NCBI RefSeq assembly: GCF_021991835.1
Contig: NZ_JAHDAU010000007.1
Span: 1-64,000, forward strand
Length of the DNA: 64,000 nt
Direction: 5' to 3'
From: Polaribacter sargassicola
GTDB taxonomy: Bacteria; Bacteroidota; Bacteroidia; Flavobacteriales; Flavobacteriaceae
In this document: one piece after another, positions 27,497-35,890 of the stretch
Layout of the letters: each line of letters opens with the position of its first letter
Position numbering within the stretch: position 1 is the stretch's first letter
The notes under the pieces: generated by a model
Told to the model about the DNA's origin: nothing
Seen by the model: only the letters and a program-made list of their open reading frames with translations
The model's database searches: none
Program-made: the position numbers and the translations under genes

Positions 27497-28984
27497 ATGA
27501 AACTAAATAAAATACTTTTTGTAGCGCTATTCATTTCAAGTTTAGTATCGGCACAACAAAAACCTAATATTGTTTACATTATTTGTGACGATTTAGGCTA
27601 TGGCGATATACAAGCCTTAAACCCAGAAAAAGGAAAAATACTAACGCCAGAAGTTGATGCTTTAGCTAAAGAAGGCATGACGTTTACCGACGCGCATTCG
27701 GCATCGGCGGTTTGTACACCATCCAGATATGCGGTGCTTACAGGACGTTACTCATGGCGTTCAAGACTACAAAAAGGGGTTTTAAGTGGCGGCGATGAGC
27801 TAGATCCTTTAATTGCAGACGATATTACAACCGTTCCAAAAATGCTTAAAACAGCAGGCTATAAAACTACCGCAATTGGTAAATGGCATTTAGGATTTAA
27901 GTTTGTTGATGATGAAGGCAATCCTGCCGAAGTTTACGATGGTAAAAAAGTAATTGGTCCTGCAATTGGTTCTACCGTTCCTAACGGGCCATTATCACGC
28001 GGATTTGATTCTTATATTGGGTTTCACCACTCTAGAGTTATGAAAACCGTAATTAAAGATGATAAGGTAATCGATAAAATGGAGCCCATTAAAATGCTTC
28101 AATTTTTAGGTGATCATGCTACAGAATATATTGCAAAAGAAGCCGATGGCGATGAGCCGTTTTTTATGTATTTGGCTTTAAATTCTCCGCACAGTCCGGT
28201 TGTTCCGTCTGAAGATTGGCAAGGTAAAAGCGGTATGGGTGCGTATGCAGATTTTGTAATGGAAACCGATTTTGTGGTTGGCCGTGTTTTAGATGCTTTA
28301 AAAGAAAATGGTATAGAAGACAATACGCTTGTATTTTTTACTAGCGATAATGGGTGTTCTGCTCCAGTTTCAAAAGCAGGAAAATTAGAAAAAGAATTTG
28401 GGCATTACCCAAGTGCTAATTTTAGAGGTTATAAGTCTGATATTTGGGAAGGCGGTCATCGTATTCCGTTTATTGTAAAATGGCCAGGAGTTATTGAAGC
28501 GGGTTCAGAGAACGATAAATTAATTTGCCAAACTAGTTTAATGGCTACTTGTGCTGAAATTGTTGGTGCAGATTTAAATGAAACTACCGGTGTAGATTCA
28601 TACAGCATTCTTCCGATGCTTAAAAACAAAAAAGCGAAAACCGATTATAATTTAGTGGTGCATCATTCTATAAACGGAAAATTTTCTATTCGTAATAAAA
28701 AATGGAAATTAGAATTAACTCCAGGTTCTGGCGGATGGTCTGGACCTACCGATAATAAAGCTATTAAGGAAAACTATCCAGATATTCAATTGTATAATAT
28801 GAAGAAGGATGTGGAAGAAACTACAAATGTTTATGATAAGTATCCAAAAGTGGTTAAAAAACTAACATCACAGCTCGTTGAAATTGTAGAAAACGGAAGA
28901 ACAACTTCAGGAGAAATTCAGAAAAACGATGTAGAAGTAGACATTTTTAAATCGGGTCTTACAAAAAAAGCATCGGCACACTAA
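27497..28984 (+). CDS. Sulfatase (formylglycine type), exported
   Basis: S1 sulfatase of 495 residues with ICDDLGYGDIQ, CTPSR at about residue 73, GKWHLGF and TSDNGCSAP. Closest in this window to the sulfatase at 19115-20689, sharing RYSWR-type residues after the active site and the GSGGWS segment. The signal peptide ends LVSAQQ and has no lipobox, so it is probably periplasmic, while its relative is a lipoprotein; the pair could therefore treat the same linkage in two compartments. It directly follows the GH20 gene. Confidence 0.92.
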   Translation: MKLNKILFVALFISSLVSAQQKPNIVYIICDDLGYGDIQALNPEKGKILTPEVDALAKEGMTFTDAHSASAVCTPSRYAVLTGRYSWRSRLQKGVLSGGDELDPLIADDITTVPKMLKTAGYKTTAIGKWHLGFKFVDDEGNPAEVYDGKKVIGPAIGSTVPNGPLSRGFDSYIGFHHSRVMKTVIKDDKVIDKMEPIKMLQFLGDHATEYIAKEADGDEPFFMYLALNSPHSPVVPSEDWQGKSGMGAYADFVMETDFVVGRVLDALKENGIEDNTLVFFTSDNGCSAPVSKAGKLEKEFGHYPSANFRGYKSDIWEGGHRIPFIVKWPGVIEAGSENDKLICQTSLMATCAEIVGADLNETTGVDSYSILPMLKNKKAKTDYNLVVHHSINGKFSIRNKKWKLELTPGSGGWSGPTDNKAIKENYPDIQLYNMKKDVEETTNVYDKYPKVVKKLTSQLVEIVENGRTTSGEIQKNDVEVDIFKSGLTKKASAH

Positions 28985-29003
28985 CAAAATAGAATACGTT
29001 TAC

Positions 29004-31340
29004 ATGAAAATTAAAAGGTTAAAAATATCGGTCTATTTCACTTTAGTTTTAAGTGTGTTGTTGGCTATTGCATGTTCTACAACAAAAACTGCCAAAACGG
29101 TTGAAGCTGATAAAAATATAAAAGAGCCGGTAGATTATATCGACCCAATAATTGGCGCAGTTACCTACGGTAAAAAATCTAAAGATGCTCACGGTTTTGG
29201 TAAAACATTCCCAGGTTCGGCAACACCTTTTGGTTTAGTACAATTAAGCCCAGATACGGTTTCCGATGGCGATAACGGCCCTGGATATTCCTACGAGCAT
29301 TCTACTATAGAAGGTTTTAGCTTTACACACATGAGTGGTATTGGTTGGTTTGGCGATTTAGGAAACTTTTTAGTAACGCCAACAGTAGGAAAATTACAAA
29401 CGAATAGAGGCGTTGAAAAAAAACCAGAAAGTGGTTACCGTTCGCGATATTCACATGATACCGAAATTACAGAAGCCGGATATTATGCGGTAACAATGGA
29501 GGATTATAAGGTTCGAACAGAGCTAACATCATCGCCAAGAGCAGGAATTATTCGTTTTACTTATCCAGAAAGCGATAGTTCTCGTGTGCAAATGGATTTA
29601 GCGCGTAGAGTAGGCGGAACATCAACCGAACAATACATAAAAATAGTAAATGAAAACACCATTCAAGGTTGGATGAAATGTCCGCCAGAAGGTGGTGGTT
29701 GGGGCGCTGGTGCCGGAAACGCCGATTATGTGGTATATTTTTATTGTCAGTTTAGCAAACCTTTAAAAGATTACGGCATTTGGAGTGCCGATTTACCAGA
29801 TGTAAAACGTAAAATGCGTTGGATACGTAAAGACAATTACCAAAGCGCTATTAAAAATGCTAAAATTTATACTGATAAAACGGAATTACAAGGCGAGCAT
29901 TTAGGCTTTTATACCAATTTTAATACTAAAGCAGGCGAAGAAGTTTTAGTGAAAAGTGGTATTTCATTTGTAAGTATTGCTGGTGCTAAAGAAAATTTAG
30001 AGCACGACATTAATCACTGGGATTTTGATAAAACCAGACAAGAAGCTAAGGATTTGTGGAGTGATGCTATTTCTAATATTTCGGTTGAAGGCGGTACAGA
30101 TGCAGAAAAAACTATTTTTTATACGTCGTTGTATCATACGTTAATCGATCCTCGTGCTTTTTCAGATGTCAACGGAAATTATGTTGGAGCAGATAAAAAA
30201 ATACATCAAACTAATGATTTTACATACCGCACCATATTTAGTGGTTGGGATGTATTTCGTTCACAATTTCCGCTACAAACCATAATTAATCCAAGTTTAG
30301 TAAACGATGAAATTAATTCGCTAATTCAAATGGCAGAATTAAGCGGTCGCGAATATTTACCACGTTGGGAAATGTTAAATTCCTATTCAGGTGTTATGTT
30401 AGGTAATCCTGCAGTTTCAGTTATTAACGATGCGTACCAAAAAGGCATCCGAAATTACGATGTTGAAAAAGCGTTTACCTATTCGTTAAACACAGTAAAC
30501 AATACTGGTAATGGAACACTTGGTTATTCCCATAAACACATTTCTAAAACCTTAGAATATGCGTATTCCGATTGGGCTTTAGCAACCATGGCAGAATCTT
30601 TAGGAAAAGCAGATGTTGCAAAAGAATATTTTAAACGAAGTAAAAATTATAAAAATATTTGGAACGATGAGGTAAATTGGTTTAGAGCAAAAGATAGCAC
30701 AGGAACTTGGTTACCATGGGAGGGAAAAACAAAACACGGTCAAGGTTGTATAGAAAGTAATCCGTATCAACAAGGTTGGTTTGTACCACATGATATCGCT
30801 GGTTTAAAAGAACTTATGGGAGGCGAAGCGGCATTTAAGAACGAGTTGATTTCTTTCTTTGAAAATACACCAGAAGATTTTCTTTGGAATAACTATTACA
30901 ATCATCCAAACGAGCCAGTACATCATGTGCCATTTATGTTAAACGAAGCTGATGCGCCACATTTAACACAAAAGTATACGCGTAAAATTTGTGAAAACGC
31001 TTATGGTACAGATGCTTTTGGATTATGTGGTAACGAAGATGTTGGGCAAATGTCGGCATGGTATGTTTTAGCGTCTATAGGAATTCACCCTATAAATCCT
31101 GGAGATAATAAATATCAAATTACAAGTCCAGTATTTTCAGAAGTTGAAATAAAATTGGATAAGAATTATTATTCAGGAAAAACTTTCAAAATTATAGCTC
31201 ATAATAATTCAGAAGAAAATATTTATATCCAATCTATAAGATTAAACGGCAAAACTTTAGACAGATATTATATTACACACGATGAAATTGTAAACGGTGG
31301 TGTTTTAGAGTTTGAAATGGGGGCAGAACCAAAAATATAA
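29004..31340 (+). CDS. GH92 alpha-mannosidase family lipoprotein
   Basis: Family GH92, calcium-dependent exo-alpha-mannosidases, 778 residues. The N-terminal beta-sandwich starts YIDPIIGAV and contains GFGKTFPGSATPFGLVQLSPDT, typical for the family. The (alpha/alpha)6 part includes GWDVFRSQFPLQTIINP near residue 414, HHVPFMLNEADAPHLTQ near 645 and CGNEDVGQMSAWYVL near 675; the last is the family's catalytic/calcium region (commonly GNDD, here GNED). The signal peptide ends LAIACSTTK, a lipobox. It implies alpha-linked mannose or a related sugar in the substrate, which is not a usual component of simple fucans. A different specificity within the family is possible. Confidence 0.92.
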   Translation: MKIKRLKISVYFTLVLSVLLAIACSTTKTAKTVEADKNIKEPVDYIDPIIGAVTYGKKSKDAHGFGKTFPGSATPFGLVQLSPDTVSDGDNGPGYSYEHSTIEGFSFTHMSGIGWFGDLGNFLVTPTVGKLQTNRGVEKKPESGYRSRYSHDTEITEAGYYAVTMEDYKVRTELTSSPRAGIIRFTYPESDSSRVQMDLARRVGGTSTEQYIKIVNENTIQGWMKCPPEGGGWGAGAGNADYVVYFYCQFSKPLKDYGIWSADLPDVKRKMRWIRKDNYQSAIKNAKIYTDKTELQGEHLGFYTNFNTKAGEEVLVKSGISFVSIAGAKENLEHDINHWDFDKTRQEAKDLWSDAISNISVEGGTDAEKTIFYTSLYHTLIDPRAFSDVNGNYVGADKKIHQTNDFTYRTIFSGWDVFRSQFPLQTIINPSLVNDEINSLIQMAELSGREYLPRWEMLNSYSGVMLGNPAVSVINDAYQKGIRNYDVEKAFTYSLNTVNNTGNGTLGYSHKHISKTLEYAYSDWALATMAESLGKADVAKEYFKRSKNYKNIWNDEVNWFRAKDSTGTWLPWEGKTKHGQGCIESNPYQQGWFVPHDIAGLKELMGGEAAFKNELISFFENTPEDFLWNNYYNHPNEPVHHVPFMLNEADAPHLTQKYTRKICENAYGTDAFGLCGNEDVGQMSAWYVLASIGIHPINPGDNKYQITSPVFSEVEIKLDKNYYSGKTFKIIAHNNSEENIYIQSIRLNGKTLDRYYITHDEIVNGGVLEFEMGAEPKI

Positions 31341-31361
31341 GCTTAACTAAAAGAAAATTAA

Positions 31362-33011
31362 ATGAAAAATAGTAGATGTTTTTATGTTTTAGGGATATTT
31401 CTTTTTTTGGTTTCGTGTGCTAAAGTAGAGACTAAGGAATCAAGTATAGATATCACATCATTATTGAATGAAATGATAGATCGAGAAGCTATATGTAAAT
31501 TTCCAAAAAATGAGTTTCGTTTAAAACAAGAAAGTAGTTACAATAGAGCATCAAAAACACCAAATGATACTATTGGTTGGTTTATAAATCATGATTTTAA
31601 CTCTAAAGAAAGCGACAAAAATTTTATTCGTGTAGAAGAAAATAACGGAGAAAAAGAATGGGTTTTAATGGATCATCAAGGCGCAGGTGCAATTGTACGT
31701 ACTTGGATGCCGTTTTTAAACGCCAAAAAGCCAACAACAACTAGCATTATTAAAATATATTTGGATGGAGCAGAAGAACCCACTCTAGAAGGAAATATGC
31801 TAGGGCTTTTAAACGGAACAGGACTGTTTCCGTTTCCTTTCTCACATAAATCTATACGTTCTGCAGTGTCCTTTTTTCCAATTCCTTATGCTAAAAGCTG
31901 TAAAATTACGGTGACTGAAAAACCTTTCTTCTATCAATTCACTTATAGAGAATATACAGAAGGAACACAAATAAAAACGTTTACAGTTGAAGACTTTAAG
32001 AAACAAACCGAATTAATAAAAACAGTAGGAGAAACTTTGTTAGCACCTAAAGTAACAGAGCAAGGCGAAACATTGCAATTAAATGAAACTTTAAAACAAG
32101 GTGAAGAAAAGTTTCTAAACTTACCTGAAGGCACAAAAGCCATTAGAGATTTATCGTTAAAATTAGGGAGTTATAAAGACTCTACAGTTACACGTTCTGT
32201 GGTTTTAAAAATTCAGTTCGATGGACAAGAAACCGTTTGGTGTCCCGTAGGAGACTTTTTTGGTAGTGGAGTAGGCTTAAATCCGTTTCAAGGTTGGTAT
32301 AGAACGGTAGGTAAAGATGGAACTATGACAAGCAGATGGGTAATGCCTTATCAAAAAAATGCCAAAATAGCGATACTCAATTTAGGAGAAAAGGCTATTG
32401 ATTTACAGCTAAAAACTACAATTAGCGCTTATAATTGGGATGAAAGCAGCATGTATTTTAATGCAGCTTGGAGAGGTGAATATCCAGTTTCAACCAGACC
32501 ATTTTCCGATTGGAATTATGTTACCATAAAAGGTAAAGGCGTGTATGTTGGTGATGCTTTAACCATTTGGAACCCTGTAAAAAGATGGTGGGGCGAAGGT
32601 GATGAAAAAATTTGGGTTGATGGTGAAGATTTTCCATCCATTTTTGGTACCGGAACTGAAGATTACTACGGTTATTCTTGGGGTGGCATGAGTAACGATT
32701 TTTACGAACATCCATTTCATGCGCAACCTGTTAGTAATGTTTACAATAAAAATAATAGAAAACCTGAAGCCGAATTTGGTACACGAAACACCCAAAAATA
32801 TAGTACAGAAACACGTACACGTGCTTTAGATGGTATGCCTTTTGGTTCTTCTTTACAATTAGATATGGAAATTTGGAGTTGGACTAAATGTGATATGGAA
32901 TATGGTGTAGGTGTATATTGGTATGGTGATGCTAATACAACATCAAACAGAACGCCAGACTCAGAAGGAATTAAACGATCAATAAATATAAAGAAAATAA
33001 TAGTTGAGTAA
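31362..33011 (+). CDS. GH172 (DUF2961) family glycoside hydrolase, lipoprotein
   Basis: DUF2961 protein of 549 residues, now classed as GH172, whose characterised members act on furanosides (alpha-D-fructofuranose, alpha-D-arabinofuranose) and form difructose dianhydride. Two jelly-roll beta domains are expected; recognisable segments are DHQGAGAIVRTWMP near residue 104, GLNPFQGWYRTVGKDGTMTSRWVMP near 306 and IFGTGTEDYYGYSWGG near 427. The signal peptide ends LFLVSCAKVE. It lies directly between GH92 and the third GH29. Its presence suggests a furanose or pentose decoration on the glycan; specificity remains open. Confidence 0.88.
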   Translation: MKNSRCFYVLGIFLFLVSCAKVETKESSIDITSLLNEMIDREAICKFPKNEFRLKQESSYNRASKTPNDTIGWFINHDFNSKESDKNFIRVEENNGEKEWVLMDHQGAGAIVRTWMPFLNAKKPTTTSIIKIYLDGAEEPTLEGNMLGLLNGTGLFPFPFSHKSIRSAVSFFPIPYAKSCKITVTEKPFFYQFTYREYTEGTQIKTFTVEDFKKQTELIKTVGETLLAPKVTEQGETLQLNETLKQGEEKFLNLPEGTKAIRDLSLKLGSYKDSTVTRSVVLKIQFDGQETVWCPVGDFFGSGVGLNPFQGWYRTVGKDGTMTSRWVMPYQKNAKIAILNLGEKAIDLQLKTTISAYNWDESSMYFNAAWRGEYPVSTRPFSDWNYVTIKGKGVYVGDALTIWNPVKRWWGEGDEKIWVDGEDFPSIFGTGTEDYYGYSWGGMSNDFYEHPFHAQPVSNVYNKNNRKPEAEFGTRNTQKYSTETRTRALDGMPFGSSLQLDMEIWSWTKCDMEYGVGVYWYGDANTTSNRTPDSEGIKRSINIKKIIVE

Positions 33012-33056
33012 ATAAATTCAATTTAATAACAAATAATATCAAAAGATAAAGAGAAG

Positions 33057-34358
33057 ATGATGAAAAAATCAATTTTAATTACAGTTTTTAGTTTAATAAT
33101 AACTGTTACAAGTGCTCAAAAACATTATGATTTCCCAATGCCAGAATACACTCCAACTCAAGGAAATTTAGAAGCACGAAAAGAATTTCAGGATATGAAA
33201 TTTGGTATGTTTATTCATTGGGGAATTTACAGTGTATTGGCAGATGGAGAATGGGTTATGTTTTTAAAGAAAATAAAACCTGATAATTACTCAAGATTAG
33301 CAGACTTTTTTAATCCACAAGAATTCAATGCAGAAGAATGGGTAAAGTTAGCTAAAAAGGCTGGTATGAAATACATTACAATTACTTCTCGTCATCACGA
33401 TAGTTTTAGTATGTTCGATACGGATGCTAGTGATTTTAATATTGTAGATGCTACACCATATGGTAAAGATCCTATGAAAGAATTAGCAGAAGCTTGTAAA
33501 AAAGAAGGGATTAAATTAAATTTCTATTATTCTTTATTAGATTGGAAACGTGAAGATTATAAACAAGGTAAAAAAGGCGATGCGGAACAATGGGATAAAT
33601 ATGTAGATTTTATGAAAGCCCAATTAACCGAATTATTAACAAATTATGGAGAAATAGGTTGTATTTGGTTTGATGGTCATTGGGATCAGAAACAAGGTAA
33701 CTGGCAATATGATGAAATTTATTCTTTAATTCACGAGTTAAGTCCAAATACATTAATAGCCAACAATCATCATATACAACCAATTCCAGGAGATGATATT
33801 CAGACTTTTGAGAGAGATTTACCTGGAGAAAATCATGGTGGATATAGTGATGGAGTTCAAGTAAGTCAATTACCATTAGAGTCTTGTGCAACTATGGCTG
33901 GTAAATGGGGTTATAGTATCTATGATAAAAAGTTTAAGAGTACAGAAAAATTAATTCACTTTTTGGTAAATGCAGCCGGTAAAAACGGAAACTTATTATT
34001 AAATGTTGGTCCGATGCCAAATGGTAAAATTCAACCAGAATTTGTAAAAACTTTAGGCGAAATAGGAGAGTGGACAAGTACTTATGGAGAAAGTATTTAT
34101 GGTACAAGAGGTAATGTTATTAATGCTCAAAATTGGGGAACAATGACAAGAAAAGGTAAAACTTTGTATATGCATATATTAAACCCTTCTTCAGAACCAT
34201 TTTTCTTTATACCTCAGTTAAAAGAAAAAGTGAAATCTGTTACTACTTTTAAAGGGAAATCTATAAAATTTAAGCAATCTAAAGAAGGTGTATTTGTTTA
34301 TTTAGATAGTAAAAATATAAACGAGATAGATGAAATTTTAAAATTAACTATAAAATAA
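33057..34358 (+). CDS. GH29 alpha-L-fucosidase
   Basis: Third GH29 enzyme, 433 residues; ATG at 33057 and 33060 are both possible starts. A signal peptide ends TSAQK. KFGMFIHWGIYS near residue 49, TSRHHDSFSMFD near 108, and CIWFDGHWDQ near 201 (Asp as nucleophile) are clear, and LLLNVGPMPNG closes the barrel. A C-terminal beta domain of about 80 residues follows. It resembles the short GH29 at 2446-3498 in the barrel more than the one at 5044. It is followed 35 bases later by the atypical sulfatase with GKWQ, continuing the fucosidase-sulfatase pairing seen elsewhere in the locus. Confidence 0.92.
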   Translation: MMKKSILITVFSLIITVTSAQKHYDFPMPEYTPTQGNLEARKEFQDMKFGMFIHWGIYSVLADGEWVMFLKKIKPDNYSRLADFFNPQEFNAEEWVKLAKKAGMKYITITSRHHDSFSMFDTDASDFNIVDATPYGKDPMKELAEACKKEGIKLNFYYSLLDWKREDYKQGKKGDAEQWDKYVDFMKAQLTELLTNYGEIGCIWFDGHWDQKQGNWQYDEIYSLIHELSPNTLIANNHHIQPIPGDDIQTFERDLPGENHGGYSDGVQVSQLPLESCATMAGKWGYSIYDKKFKSTEKLIHFLVNAAGKNGNLLLNVGPMPNGKIQPEFVKTLGEIGEWTSTYGESIYGTRGNVINAQNWGTMTRKGKTLYMHILNPSSEPFFFIPQLKEKVKSVTTFKGKSIKFKQSKEGVFVYLDSKNINEIDEILKLTIK

Positions 34359-34393
34359 AAAAGTACTTTAATTTTTAGTAGTTAATAAATTGT

Positions 34394-35890
34394 ATGGGGA
34401 AAATAAAAGGCATATTTTTTTTAGTTTTAGTAGTAATATTGGTTTCTTGTAAGACAAAGCAAGAAAGGAATACTAAGCCTAATTTTATCTTTATTATGGT
34501 TGATGATTTAGGTAAAGAATGGTTTTCTAGTTACGGAGCTACAGAAATTTTAACCCCAAATATTGATGCTTTTGCAAAAAAGGGAATAATGTTTAACAAT
34601 GCCTATTCCATGCCTCAGTGTACACCAAGCCGTATAGTGTTAATTACTGGGCAATATCCATACAACAACGGTTGGGTAAACCATTATGATGTGCCACGTT
34701 GGGGTTTAGGAGCAAATTTTGATGCTGATAAAAATCCAAGTTTTGCAAAAGCTTTACAGAATGCAGGTTATAAAACAGGAGTTGCAGGAAAATGGCAAAT
34801 AAATGATTTTAGAATTGAACCAGATGCAATGACAAAAGCAGGGTTTGATGAGTTTTGTATGTGGACAGGATACGAGTCTGGTAATCAACCTAGCGATAAG
34901 CGTTATTGGGACCCTTATATTTTTACCAAAGAAGGAAGTAAAACATACCAAGGTAAATTTGGACCTGATATTTTTTCAGATTTTGTGATTGATTTTATGA
35001 GTAAAAACAAAGACAATCCGTTTTTTGTTTATTATCCCATGGTGTTAACACATTCACCTTTTGTGCATACTCCACACGAACCTAATGTAAAAACAAAGTA
35101 CCAAAAGCATCAAGCGATGGTACGTTATACGGATTATATAATTGGTAAAATTCTACAGCATTTAGAATCCTCAGGATTGTCTAAAAACACCTATGTGGTA
35201 CTAACAACAGACAACGGAACTTCTCCATCTATTATTGGAAAAAGAAATGGTGTTTACGTAAGAGGAGGAAAAGCTTTTTTAACAGAAAATGGTATTAATG
35301 CTCCGTTTTTAGTAAAAACACCAGACAGCAAACATTTTGAAACAAATGCTTTGGTTGATTTTACAGATATCTTTCCAACATTTTTAGAATTAGCAGGTGT
35401 ACACAATACTAATAGTAAGTTAGATGGACATTCATTCGCAAAGGTGCTAACCAATAATTCTACCAAAAGTAATAGAGACTATATTCTTTCTATGGGAGGT
35501 TTGCCAGCGCATACTAATAAAGAAGGTTGGGTAGTAAATGCGCTTGGGTTTAGAGACAGAGTGCTCCGTAATGAAAAATACAAAGTCTATGTAGATACTC
35601 TAAAGCAGATTCATAGATTGTATGATTTAGAAAATGATCCTTACGAGGAAAATAATTTATATGGAAATGTTGAAATTGAACAAGTTTTAAAGACTTTTAA
35701 ATCAAAAGTAGATCAATTACCAAACCTTGATGAAAATCCTAAATACACAAAAACAAAAGGATTGCCTACAGATGTAAAACCTGAGTTTTTAGACAGAGCT
35801 GTAGAGCGTTTAAAAAATAGAAAAAATAATATGATGCCTTTGGCAACTGAAGAACAATTTTTAAAACTCATAAAAGCTAACAATCATTAA
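34394..35890 (+). CDS. Sulfatase, divergent subgroup with GKWQ motif, lipoprotein
   Basis: S1 sulfatase of 498 residues. The formylglycine site is CTPSR at about residue 76; MVDDLGKEWFSSYG and TTDNGTSP supply the metal site. The conserved GKWH motif reads GKWQ (Lys near residue 133, Gln near 135), so the His that normally contacts the substrate sulfate is replaced. It shares the overall fold markers but little detail with the other eight sulfatases. The signal peptide ends ILVSCKTKQERN (lipobox plus charged tail). Its stop overlaps the next start by one base. I think it is active, because the other metal and catalytic residues are intact, but this is inference. Confidence 0.88.
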   Translation: MGKIKGIFFLVLVVILVSCKTKQERNTKPNFIFIMVDDLGKEWFSSYGATEILTPNIDAFAKKGIMFNNAYSMPQCTPSRIVLITGQYPYNNGWVNHYDVPRWGLGANFDADKNPSFAKALQNAGYKTGVAGKWQINDFRIEPDAMTKAGFDEFCMWTGYESGNQPSDKRYWDPYIFTKEGSKTYQGKFGPDIFSDFVIDFMSKNKDNPFFVYYPMVLTHSPFVHTPHEPNVKTKYQKHQAMVRYTDYIIGKILQHLESSGLSKNTYVVLTTDNGTSPSIIGKRNGVYVRGGKAFLTENGINAPFLVKTPDSKHFETNALVDFTDIFPTFLELAGVHNTNSKLDGHSFAKVLTNNSTKSNRDYILSMGGLPAHTNKEGWVVNALGFRDRVLRNEKYKVYVDTLKQIHRLYDLENDPYEENNLYGNVEIEQVLKTFKSKVDQLPNLDENPKYTKTKGLPTDVKPEFLDRAVERLKNRKNNMMPLATEEQFLKLIKANNH

